Shown piece by piece: positions 44,729 through 52,453 of a stretch of 64,000 nt of DNA. Origin of the DNA: Desulfatiglans sp. (lineage in GTDB: Bacteria > Desulfobacterota > DSM-4660 > Desulfatiglandales > HGW-15); assembly GCA_012513605.1 (NCBI GenBank), contig JAAZBV010000134.1:1-64000 (forward strand), read 5' to 3'. A program made the translations under genes and the position numbers. The notes below the pieces were generated by a model. The model searched no databases, was not told where the DNA came from, and saw only the letters and a list, made by a program, of their open reading frames with translations. The stretch's first letter is position 1, and every line of letters begins with the position of its first letter.

Positions 44729-46279
44729 CTACAGCCTTTTCTGTTCGTCCCAGACCTTGTCGGCCTTTGGTAGTACCGGTATATACTCAAACCATTTATG
44801 GCTTTTCATATGGTCAGACTCCTGCTGAAGCTTCCTGCTGTGGTTCAGAATGGGCGGGACAATCTTTTTAATATCGCCTGCAAGCTCTTTTGCGATCCCG
44901 AACCTTGTGGCCTCGCAGGCAAGGTCAACTGCTTTCTGGCTGTACTGCTGACTTGATGCAAGGGTATCCAGCGCCTTTGAGGGATTATGGAAGCCCACGC
45001 TGTTTTCAGCGGAGACATAGTCCCAGAAGAACTGCCCTTTTCGGATCATCTGCTGGGCCTGTATCACAAGCTTTTCATAATTATCAGCCTTTTCCCCCTT
45101 GTATTCCAGCGCAAGCCTTACTGCCTCATGGGCCTTTACAGATAATTCCTGTGCAATCAGCAGTTGATCAAAGGTCTTCTTCTGATGAAAGATTACCCTG
45201 CTTTTTAAGAAATCACCGGTTTTATCTGAATGGCACTGACGGCAGGCGCGCATCTCAGGATCTTTAAGGGGTGAAGTCCACCAGTGCGAAGAGATCTTCT
45301 TCTTGTCTTCAGAGCGCACATAAGGCATGTGGCAATCCGCACAGGTTACACCCGCTGCCCCGTGAACACCGTTGCTCCACATCTCATATTCAGGGTGCTG
45401 GGCTTTGAGCATGGGTGTCTTTGATACAGGGTGTGTCCAGTCAACAAAATTACCTTCAAACCCCTTTGCGGTAGATTCACCCTTGTCTTCGTAATAGGTA
45501 TATATCTCTTCAGGGTCAAGGCCATTATCCCATGGAAATTTGGGTTTTTTTGACGGTCCAAAGGATTTATCAAGAAAGTAATATTCCACATGGCACTGCC
45601 CGCAAACAAGCGCCCTTTTATCATTCCGGGAGAGCTCTTTGAAGTTTTTATTTTTAAGCTTCAGATAGTCCTGCAAAGGCACACTGTAAAGGGCAAGCTC
45701 CATTGTCTGAGGATCATGGCAGTTTGCGCACCCTATTGTATTATCCTTTAAATCAGGCTCAGTGCGCATCTCATTGACATCACCTTCCCAGAAATCGTCT
45801 CCCTGTTCTTTATACCAGTCTATCATCTTTGGGGTCTTGCAGTTCCAGCAGGTCTTAGGAAGCCCGCCCTTTTCAGCATACCGGTCAATCCTGTCTATAT
45901 TTAGAAAATCGGTAAGGGCCATTGTATGACCGCGTGCCTCACGGTATTCATAGCTGAATGCATAGCCAAGCCACAGGTTCTTGAGATAAGGCTGTGCATA
46001 TTTGTAGCCCTCCGGAAGAAAATCAACTGAATTATTTTTATTGTAGGGCACAGAGCCTTTATATTCGGTCATGACCCTGCTTTCATCATTTCTCTCATAA
46101 TAGTCATACTGGCGCGGAAACTCCTCTTTGAATGCGCTGTTGCGGATTTCATTTGCTGAGAGCTTTGTTTTATATACAGGGGCTTTAAGTTCGTTTACAT
46201 CTGAACATCCTGATGATATTAATGCCACACAGATAAAAATAAATAATAGAGTATTAACGAATATAGATCTTTTAAACAT
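44729..46279 (-). CDS. nrfA: Cytochrome c nitrite reductase, pentaheme catalytic subunit
   Basis: NrfA reduces nitrite to ammonium with six electrons in the periplasm and also acts on NO and hydroxylamine. The 516-residue protein has a lipoprotein-like signal (hydrophobic residues 8-22, ISSGC with Cys25). The active-site heme is bound by CWNCK (144-148), the hallmark lysine ligand, and four CxxCH motifs follow: CANCH (184-188), CGQCH (226-230), CADCH (313-317) and CRQCH (346-350). NGVHGAAG holds the active-site histidine. Its start overlaps nrfH by 8 bp. Confidence 0.97.
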   Translation of the reverse strand: MFKRSIFVNTLLFIFICVALISSGCSDVNELKAPVYKTKLSANEIRNSAFKEEFPRQYDYYERNDESRVMTEYKGSVPYNKNNSVDFLPEGYKYAQPYLKNLWLGYAFSYEYREARGHTMALTDFLNIDRIDRYAEKGGLPKTCWNCKTPKMIDWYKEQGDDFWEGDVNEMRTEPDLKDNTIGCANCHDPQTMELALYSVPLQDYLKLKNKNFKELSRNDKRALVCGQCHVEYYFLDKSFGPSKKPKFPWDNGLDPEEIYTYYEDKGESTAKGFEGNFVDWTHPVSKTPMLKAQHPEYEMWSNGVHGAAGVTCADCHMPYVRSEDKKKISSHWWTSPLKDPEMRACRQCHSDKTGDFLKSRVIFHQKKTFDQLLIAQELSVKAHEAVRLALEYKGEKADNYEKLVIQAQQMIRKGQFFWDYVSAENSVGFHNPSKALDTLASSQQYSQKAVDLACEATRFGIAKELAGDIKKIVPPILNHSRKLQQESDHMKSHKWFEYIPVLPKADKVWDEQKRL

Positions 46280-46736
46280 CAGATACGCTCCTTGTGCTTA
46301 TTGGTTTCATACGCATGTGCTGGATATTACGATGGCAGTCTGTGCATACCCCTTTTGCCTCCATGCTTGATACAAGTGTATTTGTATCTGCATGGCAGGC
46401 CTTGCAGTTGGTATTTACCACCTGCGTTGTATCTTCACCTGCCTCGATCGGCTCCTCAAGGTTGCCGAACATATTGAGATAGATATCCTTTGTGCCTGTG
46501 AATGCCTTGAAAGGCAGTTTCTCCACAAGGTTATGGGGGGCGTGGCATTCATTACAGGCAAGTTTTGCATGGCTGGACATCTTGTGGGTAATGGCTGCCT
46601 GGTTCATAATATGGCACTGTGAACAGAAAGGGCGGTGGTCGCTTATATGCATGCCAGCGCTGACCCCAATAAAAAGAATGAACCCGATCACAAGCCCGGA
46701 TGCCAGTAGCACAAATATTTTATACCTTTCTTTCAT
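46272..46736 (-). CDS. nrfH: NrfH tetraheme quinol dehydrogenase
   Basis: A NapC/NirT-type membrane cytochrome passing electrons from menaquinol to NrfA. The 154-residue protein has one N-terminal helix (about 7-28) and four heme sites: CSQCH (38-42), CNECH, CKACH and CTDCH. The Met/His region MHISDHRPF before the first heme fits NrfH. It overlaps nrfA, forming the usual NrfHA operon, and is divergent from the CBS-HPP pair across a shared palindrome at 46853. Confidence 0.96.
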   Translation of the reverse strand: MKERYKIFVLLASGLVIGFILFIGVSAGMHISDHRPFCSQCHIMNQAAITHKMSSHAKLACNECHAPHNLVEKLPFKAFTGTKDIYLNMFGNLEEPIEAGEDTTQVVNTNCKACHADTNTLVSSMEAKGVCTDCHRNIQHMRMKPISTRSVSDV

Positions 46737-46852
46737 TCATACCTCCCATCTCAGATATTCATGTTTGGCCATATTACTCAATAATCAAAAAATATGTCAA
46801 TTATGAATACTTCTTGATTTTACAATATATGACTGGTTCTATGCTTAATAGT

Positions 46853-46866
46853 TTGACTTATGTCAA
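46853..46866. promoter_or_regulatory. CRP/FNR-superfamily palindrome, site 2, between nrfHA and CBS-HPP
   Basis: TTGAC TTAT GTCAA, a perfect palindrome with a 4-base centre. It lies 117 bp from the nrfH start and 93 bp from the CBS gene start, so one site could serve both directions. The half-site TTGAC (not the FNR TTGAT) resembles HcpR/DNR-type operators of nitrosative-stress regulators. Confidence 0.65.
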
Positions 46867-46958
46867 GGCATATCCCAATTACTGTGTTAAAGTCATAAGA
46901 AAAATGGTGATTGATTGCCATACTATTATAAAACTAAAATCCTGAGAGGAAAACTATA

Positions 46959-47579
46959 ATGACAGATATTAATGCCCTTTCATGCCAGCCTGAGATAAAT
47001 GATGAGGATATCCTCTCTGCCATGAGGTCAATGGAGGGATACATCGATATCACCCCTGCCGATTTCAGGGAGTTTTATATTAAGGCATATAAACATGCAA
47101 GGGAGCGTCTGCTCCATGGGATTACTGCCGGTCAGATTATGACACGATCGGTTTTATCAATAGCTTCGGAAAGTAATATTTCCCTCGCAGCAGATATTAT
47201 GGCAAAAGAGAAGGTAAGCGGTCTGCCTGTAATAAATAATGGAGAGGAGCTGGTGGGGATTATTTCTGAAAAGGATCTTGTAAAAAGTTTGATAAAAGAT
47301 GCCCCTCCTTCCCTTATGTCTGTAATAGCCCGGTGCCTCAGCAATAAAGGCTGCCTTGCTTTGTCTCTCAGGAAACTGAAGGTGGTGGACCTTATGACAG
47401 CCCCTGCTATAGCAGTTTATGAAAATACCCCGCTTTCCGAGATAATAAATCTGCTTAATAAAGGCAGCATTAACAGATTACCGGTAAAAGACAAAAACAA
47501 CCGGCTTATTGGAATCATTACAAGGTCGGATATTATCAAGGCCATTTTTAATAATGTCTGCACTACTGATCAGGAATAG
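46959..47579 (+). CDS. CBS-domain protein
   Basis: A 206-residue soluble protein with about 50 leading residues, then two CBS domains (about 53-115 and 140-200: ITAGQIMTRSVLSIASESNISLAADIMAKEKVSGLPVIN and VVDLMTAPAIAVYENTPLSEIINLLNKGSINRLPV). CBS pairs bind adenosine nucleotides and gate transporters or enzymes. It is 2 bp upstream of the HPP permease gene, so it probably regulates that permease. Ribosome binding site GAGAGG. Confidence 0.88.
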   Translation: MTDINALSCQPEINDEDILSAMRSMEGYIDITPADFREFYIKAYKHARERLLHGITAGQIMTRSVLSIASESNISLAADIMAKEKVSGLPVINNGEELVGIISEKDLVKSLIKDAPPSLMSVIARCLSNKGCLALSLRKLKVVDLMTAPAIAVYENTPLSEIINLLNKGSINRLPVKDKNNRLIGIITRSDIIKAIFNNVCTTDQE

Positions 47580-47581
47580 AA

Positions 47582-48118
47582 ATGGAATATTTCAGAAAGA
47601 TGAAAGGGATAACAAAAAGTCCTCCTGCTGTAAGCAAGACAGAGATATTCTGGTCGTGGATCGGTGCATTTCTGGGAATCAGCCTTGTTGGCTTGGCACA
47701 CTTTAAGCTTCTCGCAGGCAGCAGCATGATCATGCTTATTGGTTCTTTCGGTGCATCAGCAGTGCTGATATATGGCGCAACCAGAAGCCCACTTGCACAG
47801 CCCAGGAACCTTATTGGCGGTCATATATTGTCAGCAGTAATCGGCGTTGCCAGTTTTCAGATGCTGGGACAAATACCGTGGCTTTCCTCTGCCTTTGCTG
47901 TAGCTACTTCAATAGCAGTGATGCACCTGACAAAAACCCTCCACCCCCCAGGAGGTGCAACTGCCCTCATTGCAGTAATAGGCGGGGATCAGGTACATAA
48001 CCTGGGCTACATGTATGCCTTTATACCGGCTGGCTCAGGTGCATTAATCATGCTTATAGTAGCACTACTTGTAAACAATATACCTAAGACCAGGAAATAC
48101 CCGGAATTCTGGATATGA
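47582..48118 (+). CDS. HPP-family integral membrane protein (putative nitrite permease)
   Basis: A 178-residue protein with about four to five membrane helices and the family signature LTKTLHPPGGATALIAVIGG near residues 119-138. HPP-family members of cyanobacteria and chloroplasts have been reported to transport nitrite. Here the gene lies beside nrfHA under a shared palindrome, so nitrite uptake or export is a reasonable inference. Paired tightly with the CBS gene. Confidence 0.85.
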   Translation: MEYFRKMKGITKSPPAVSKTEIFWSWIGAFLGISLVGLAHFKLLAGSSMIMLIGSFGASAVLIYGATRSPLAQPRNLIGGHILSAVIGVASFQMLGQIPWLSSAFAVATSIAVMHLTKTLHPPGGATALIAVIGGDQVHNLGYMYAFIPAGSGALIMLIVALLVNNIPKTRKYPEFWI

Positions 48119-48133
48119 ACAGTTTTATCTTAT

Positions 48134-48161
48134 TTGACATAATATCTTGTATCCATATAAT
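48134..48161 (+). promoter_or_regulatory. Consensus sigma-70 promoter of the selenoprotein gene
   Basis: TTGACA (48134-48139), a 16-bp spacer and TATAAT (48156-48161): both hexamers are perfect consensus. The leader would be about 35 bases to the ATG at 48204. Confidence 0.75.
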
Positions 48162-48203
48162 GATTGATTATAAACCTGATAATTAATTCTGGAGGAATTA
48201 AAA

Positions 48204-48464
48204 ATGGTTAACCTGACTCTGTTTCACAGTGGTAACCCTGGCTGAGGGTCATGCAAAAAGGCTATAGTTGTAGCCAACAGCATGAAGGATAAGTATGGTG
48301 ATAAAATAGAATTAAAAATATTAACGCTTGATTCCGAAGAGGCGCTCAAATATGCCTCTCAGTTCAAAGGCTCTACAAACCTGCTACTGAACAATGAGTG
48401 GGTCCCGGTTGATGTCACTACTGATAAAGACAAACTGGATAAATTCCTGGCAAAGTATCTTTAG
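48204..48464 (+). CDS. Small thioredoxin-like selenoprotein (UGA = Sec14)
   Basis: The 86-residue product reads MVNLTLFHSGNPG, then UGA at 48243-48245, then GSCKKAIVVANSMKDKYG. With UGA read as Sec the motif is U14-G-S-C17, the selenium form of a CxxC redox centre at the start of a helix after a first beta strand. The rest (KIELKILTLDSEEA, then LLLNNEWVPVDV) fits a short thioredoxin fold, though no clear cis-Pro is seen. A bacterial SECIS hairpin follows the UGA directly. GGAGG lies nine bases before the ATG, and a consensus promoter is upstream. A plain stop would leave 13 residues and an unexplained 70-codon frame. It is placed among nitrite-stress genes; a peroxide, NO or thiol redox role is inferred. 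Confidence 0.85.
48243..48285 (+). ncRNA. Bacterial SECIS element in the selenoprotein mRNA
   Basis: Right after the UGA: lower stem TCATGC (48249-48254) with GCATGA (48280-48285), a purine internal loop (AAAAA against AACA), upper stem GGCTA (48260-48264) with TAGCC (48271-48275) and apical loop TAGTTG. The apical loop lies 19 bases past the UGA, within the range known for bSECIS elements, and has a G and U residues as SelB prefers. Confidence 0.82.
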
Positions 48465-48472
48465 CAAAATAA

Positions 48473-48616
48473 ATGTCTGTAATTGATGTTTACCAGGGCC
48501 ATGCACAGGCATATGATAAATGGTTTGAGAATCACCCGAAAGCCTACAATGCGGAGTTGAGGGCGGTCAGGTCACTGCTTGGCCCTGTAAATTGTCCGTT
48601 TAACTCTCGACAATAA
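48473..48616 (+). pseudogene. Truncated SAM-methyltransferase remnant
   Basis: The frame from ATG 48473 reads MSVIDVYQGHAQAYDKWFEN then HPKAYNAELRAVRSLLGP and ends at TAA 48614-48616, 47 codons. Y-D-x-W-F and the AY..EL.A.R.LL pattern match the extreme N-terminus of class I methyltransferases of about 200 residues, just before the SAM glycine loop, which is missing. The last codons overlap the 3' end of the opposing FmdE-like gene. It is a deletion remnant. Confidence 0.7.
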
Positions 48617-49271
48617 ATATCTTTTCTACTGGCGCGTTAAGGTATTCATCTATTTTTTCATTCATCACCTTTGAAACCTCTGGCGCAAAACCGGGCTCCT
48701 TTTTTGCCCTTTTAAAAAGCGGTTCAAAGGTGTCATGGGGATTAAACAGAGGTCTCAGGGTAACACTCTTACCTCCTGGTATATCAGTAAAGACAATCTT
48801 TTTATCCTCCACTGGTAGAAGTATCAGGTTGCCCTGCGAATGGTATGCCCCATAATCCCTTCTTGCGCCTGTGATATAGCCCAGCGCTGCTGCCTGGCAG
48901 CAATGGTGAGAGGTTTGAACCTTTACCTTATGACGCACCGGCAGTTCGTTCCCATACATGAGTTTAAAGGCCTCCTCTGCTGCCCTGAAGGAGAATGTCC
49001 CCCCGCCGACACAGTAACCGTGTACCTTGATCACATCATTAAGTGTTATCTCTATCTTTTCATCAACAGTAATGCCATAAAGGGCAGATTCAGGGAGTCT
49101 CATAAAGATAGATCGTTCAGGGATTTTCACTCTCGGCACACCCGCTTTAACTTCCTTTGCATCGGTATGCCCTGACACATTAAGCATGGCGAGTCCCCCG
49201 CATAATAGAGGGACTGCGCCCAGAAATTCACGCCTGCTGTGATCTGAAAAAAAATATTTATCCTTTTCCAC
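48600..49271 (-). CDS. FmdE-like domain protein with Tat-type leader
   Basis: A 223-residue protein. SRREFLGAVPLLCGGLAML near residues 12-30 is a twin-arginine signal, so export folded with a cofactor is predicted. The body contains KVHGYCVGGGTFSFRAAEEAF (about 84-104) and QTSHHCCQAAALGYITG (about 123-139). These resemble the FmdE domain first seen in formylmethanofuran dehydrogenase subunit E, which binds zinc in a Cys/His site; many members are not in methanogenesis. The role is unknown, possibly redox or metal handling. It lies 22 bp downstream of the small exported protein gene at 49294 and shares its promoter region and palindrome at 49862. Confidence 0.75.
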   Translation of the reverse strand: MEKDKYFFSDHSRREFLGAVPLLCGGLAMLNVSGHTDAKEVKAGVPRVKIPERSIFMRLPESALYGITVDEKIEITLNDVIKVHGYCVGGGTFSFRAAEEAFKLMYGNELPVRHKVKVQTSHHCCQAAALGYITGARRDYGAYHSQGNLILLPVEDKKIVFTDIPGGKSVTLRPLFNPHDTFEPLFKRAKKEPGFAPEVSKVMNEKIDEYLNAPVEKIFIVES

Positions 49272-49293
49272 TACACTCTCCTTTTAAAGGCTG

Positions 49294-49767
49294 TTAATAT
49301 TTATCATTAATTTCATTAAGTATCGGCAGATAACTGATTATCGCCCCATCTGGATAAAGACATATTGAAACCGTATCATTTTCCCATACATATGTTCCAG
49401 ATTTTTCTTCGGGTGTGCCAAACTCATTAGTCAATTCACCCAGAAGGGCCTTATGATCAACCTCATTATCAAGTATGAGTGATACCTGGTAGAATTTATT
49501 TTGATAAAAATGATACCTGATTTCACTTAGCCTTGCTGACCCAAGGGTTAGCAGGTCACACTCCCTGTTAAAGGTCTCAACCCCATCAACATTATCAAAC
49601 ACTGAAAAGAGGTCCAGGTGGTGATTTTTACCTGATTCCCAGAAGATGCCCCTGAATCCGGTCGGCTGTTTTGAGGGCGAAAGATTATCATATGAAAAGG
49701 CATAAACCGGGGTCATACATAAGGCAAACGCCCATGCAACCAATAGATATTTAATTATATTTTTCAT
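49294..49767 (-). CDS. Exported hypothetical protein
   Basis: A 157-residue protein with a clean signal peptide (MKNIIKYLLVAWAFALCMTPVYA, residues 1-23). The mature part has FRGIFWESG, then a Cys-containing segment, and a C-terminal YVWENDTVSICLYPDGAIIS block with alternating strands. No family recognised. It heads a two-gene unit with the FmdE-like protein. A perfect TTGAC-N4-GTCAA site is 95 bp upstream. Confidence 0.7.
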   Translation of the reverse strand: MKNIIKYLLVAWAFALCMTPVYAFSYDNLSPSKQPTGFRGIFWESGKNHHLDLFSVFDNVDGVETFNRECDLLTLGSARLSEIRYHFYQNKFYQVSLILDNEVDHKALLGELTNEFGTPEEKSGTYVWENDTVSICLYPDGAIISYLPILNEINDKY

Positions 49768-49861
49768 AACTCCTCCCTGAAATAAATAAAGATTTGCATC
49801 TATTTTACACCTTTAACAATCACAACTGGAGCTATTATTACAGAGTGGGAGTTAAGTTTCC

Positions 49862-49875
49862 TTGACACAGGTCAA
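49862..49875. promoter_or_regulatory. CRP/FNR-superfamily palindrome, site 3
   Basis: TTGAC ACAG GTCAA, perfect arms. It is 95 bp upstream of the exported hypothetical/FmdE-like gene pair on the minus strand. Confidence 0.6.
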
Positions 49876-49908
49876 ATATCAAAAAAATATACAGTTATAA
49901 GCAAAGAA

Positions 49909-50138
49909 TTTTCACCACGGAGTACACGTAGAGCACGGAGTAAAAGACTACAGCCAACTTTAAAAATAAGTCTTCATAGCTGTCACCCATAAATACAGAA
50001 TAAACTCCGGAGGACAACCAGAAAACTATTGTAATACCAATGTAAACCCACTTTTACGGAGATGGTAGGAATAAGATTTCAAATTTTTTAAGCCAATGGC
50101 TATAGATTCTCCGTGTCCTCAGTGCTCTCCGTGGTGAA
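49909..50138. repeat. Inverted pair of CACCACGGAG-type intergenic repeats
   Basis: Left arm TTTTCACCACGGAGTACACG then TAGAGCACGGAG (49909-49940). Right arm is the inverse kind, CTCCGTGTCCTCAGTGCTCT then CCGTGGTGAA (50109-50138). The arms enclose about 170 bp of non-coding sequence, a MITE-like arrangement, though no target duplication was identified. Confidence 0.5.
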
Positions 50139-50351
50139 TGGTATTTTGGAATTTTTCGTGTCCCTAAGTTTTGGTTTCTCTTTTTGTTTAACCTTCCAAA
50201 AAGTAAAGATATCCGGAACAGATGAGACATTTCAATGGAATGTATGGGCTGCCCCAAAGCTTCGACGGGCACTACTTTCGAAGGACGGAACAGTCATTGA
50301 GCGAGTCGAAGTGGACCATAACGCCCTCACTGGTGACAACCTCGCCGAGTT

Positions 50352-50489
50352 TGTAAACAACAAACCATCGTCCGGCAATTAGATGACCTGCGAGCTGATA
50401 CATAAAAGCTGGAAGCCATCTATCAGAAGAAAATAGATGATTTGGAAGAACTGAAAAAAAGTATCTTAGCTAAAGCGGTTGCAGTATGA
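50352..50489 (+). pseudogene. Remnant of a type I restriction specificity subunit (HsdS C-terminus)
   Basis: The frame reads QQTIVRQLDDLRADT, an in-frame TAA (50403-50405), then KLEAIYQKKIDDLEELKKSI, LAKAVAV and a stop at 50489. The long coiled-coil ending LEAIYQ.K...L.ELKKSIL is the hallmark C-terminal helix of HsdS. All target-recognition domains are gone. The stop codon is one base from CAA (Gln). Confidence 0.72.
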
Positions 50490-50502
50490 TAATAGATAAG
50501 GA

Positions 50503-50614
50503 TATATCGCCCTTTCAGGGCTTTGTTGCGTGACTGTGCTACTTTATAGAGCTACTCCCTATGTTAGTGTATGATGCCCTTGCAGGGCTTTATGTTCCGT
50601 GGCTTTGCCACTTT
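50503..50614. repeat. Two degenerate tandem hairpin repeats
   Basis: Unit 1 has GCCCTTTCAGGGCTTTGTT, unit 2 GCCCTTGCAGGGCTTTATG, each followed about 15-20 bp later by a [GC]TGGC/TGCTACTTT-like segment ending CTTTA. The GCCCT...AGGGC cores form short hairpins. Confidence 0.5.
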
Positions 50615-50753
50615 AGAAGCAAAGACAGGTAGAAAAGTAGTGAGTAAATAAAACGCAAAATCAGCCTTGGCTTTAAAGGATAAAAAGTGATATGGCTTTC
50701 AACAGAAAATAAATGATGATTATTAAGGTCTTAAGTTACTAAGGATCTACGCA

Positions 50754-51707
50754 ATGTTTTTCGAGACTGCAGGTATAGAGGTGTTACCATGGATTCCACC
50801 TCTTGTTGGGTTTATTATTTCATTCTTTACATCAATGGGGGGCATATCAGGTGCGTTTCTTCTTCTGCCTTTTCAGATATCATTCTTGAACTATACAAAC
50901 CCCTCTGTGAGCGCTACAAACCAGTTATATAATGTTATAGCCATTCCATCGGGAGTATACCGCTACTGGCGTGAAGGACGTATGGTATGGCCCCTATCCC
51001 TGATTATTATTACCGGGACACTGCCAGGTGTTTTTATAGGGGCTATAATACGGATAATATATCTCCCTGATCCGAGCCATTTTAAACTGTTTGCCGCCCT
51101 TGTACTGCTCTATATCGCCTATAGAATGCTTTCGGATCTGCTAATAAAAAAACAGACACACGGGGCATTGGTTATAAGTGAAAACAGGTTTCAGGAAATT
51201 ATTAAAGGCGGATATATAAACAGAAAGCCGGAGGATAAGCTATTGTATGCTGTCAAGGTTACCTGCTTCAACCTGAAGCGGGTCGGGTTTACAATTTATG
51301 ATGAACACTTTGAAGCGCCATTCTTAGCGATATTTCTTTTGAGCTTTTTTGTAGGCGTTGTTGGTGGAATCTATGGCATAGGCGGTGGGGCTATAATTGC
51401 ACCTTTCCTTATTACCTTTTTCAAATTGCCTGTGTATATTGTTGCTGGCGCATCCCTGATGGGGACATTTGTAACATCAGTGGCCGGTGTTCTCTTTTAT
51501 CAGGCCATTGCCCTGTCTGTACCAGGGCTCTCAGTAGCCCCTGACTGGCTGATCGGGATTCTTTTTGGTATAGGAGGCATGGCAGGTATGTATTTTGGGG
51601 CCAGGTGCCAGAAGTATGCATCTGCTAAATATATAAAGTGGATGCTCACTTTTGTAATGCTCTATACCTCAACAAAATATGTAATTGATTTTATAGCCTC
51701 TATCTAA
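50754..51707 (+). CDS. TauE/SafE-family sulfite/organosulfur anion exporter
   Basis: A 317-residue integral membrane protein with about eight helices. It carries the family's duplicated glycine-rich blocks: GFIISFFTSMGGISGAFLLLPF near residues 17-38 and FFVGVVGGIYGIGGGAIIAPF near 198-218. A cytoplasmic loop of about 60 residues separates the halves. Members move sulfite, sulfoacetate or related anions; the substrate here is open. The next gene starts 12 bp after its stop. Confidence 0.85.
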   Translation: MFFETAGIEVLPWIPPLVGFIISFFTSMGGISGAFLLLPFQISFLNYTNPSVSATNQLYNVIAIPSGVYRYWREGRMVWPLSLIIITGTLPGVFIGAIIRIIYLPDPSHFKLFAALVLLYIAYRMLSDLLIKKQTHGALVISENRFQEIIKGGYINRKPEDKLLYAVKVTCFNLKRVGFTIYDEHFEAPFLAIFLLSFFVGVVGGIYGIGGGAIIAPFLITFFKLPVYIVAGASLMGTFVTSVAGVLFYQAIALSVPGLSVAPDWLIGILFGIGGMAGMYFGARCQKYASAKYIKWMLTFVMLYTSTKYVIDFIASI

Positions 51708-51719
51708 AAGGAGAACACA

Positions 51720-52408
51720 ATGAAACTGCATTTTTACAGCATGTGCCATTTGAGGAGCTTGGAATTATTTTCGAATGGGCAAAAGATAAAAATATTCTAG
51801 TCTCCAGAACCGCATTTTTTCTCGATGAAGCATTGCCAGACATTAACTCTTTTGATCTTCTAGTTGTAATGGGCGGGCCAATGGGTGTGTATGATGAGGA
51901 TAAGTACAACTGGCTTAAGTCTGAAAAAGAATTCATCAAAGAATCTATCTTTTCAAGAAAGGCCGTGCTGGGGATCTGTCTTGGGGCACAGCTAATCGCA
52001 TGGGCACTGGGTGCAAAGGTATACAAAAACAGCAATAAGGAGATAGGTTGGTTTCCAGTGAGAAAAAATACAAAATCAGATTCCAAATACACAGGTATCT
52101 TCCCCGATCAATTTTATGCCTTTCACTGGCACGAGGACACCTTTGATATCCCTAAAGGGGCAACCCCGATAGGCGAAAGTGATGCATGCAAAAACCAGGG
52201 GTTTATTTATAAAGAAAGGGTAATGGCATTACAGTTTCACCTGGAGAGTACACAAACCGGGATTGAAAGCCTGATTAAAAACTGTGGTGATGAATTGATA
52301 AAAGGGCCTTTTATTCAGCAGGCTGAAAAATTACGAGAGGATTATAAATATATACCTGAATCAAATCTTTTAATGTATAATGCCCTTGATTTTTTAATAT
52401 CGCCCTAG
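51720..52408 (+). pseudogene. Class I glutamine amidotransferase with 5' frameshift
   Basis: The gene starts at ATG 51720 with an excellent site (AAAAGGAGA), giving MKLHF. After the T5 run at 51731-51735 the frame is wrong by one base. In the corrected frame it continues LQHVPFEELGIIFEWAKDK for about 220 residues to 52408. The body is a complete GMP synthase-like amidotransferase: LVVMGGPMGVYDED, nucleophile GICLGAQLIAWALG, catalytic His in MALQFHLEST. Either one T has been lost from a homopolymer (true mutation or sequencing error), or translation starts at GTG 51743 without a ribosome binding site. Confidence 0.75.
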
Positions 52409-52453
52409 TGTTATTACCCGTCAATATCAATTTAATATCAAGGAGGTGTTGTT

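Larger units (their letters stand above)
49768..50753. other. Degenerate intergenic region with repeats and gene remnants
   Basis: Nearly 1 kb without an intact gene. In order: the palindrome at 49862; an inverted pair of CACCACGGAG-type repeats (49909-49940 and 50109-50138); an unassigned frame fragment (about 50220-50380, ending GTVIERVEVDHNALTGDNLAEF); the HsdS tail remnant (50352-50489); and two degenerate tandem hairpin repeats (50503-50614). Confidence 0.65.

Noticed and set aside
50113-50382. 89-codon plus-strand ORF in the degenerate region
   Set aside because: Starts within an intergenic repeat and runs through remnants; only its 3' part looks like eroded coding sequence.
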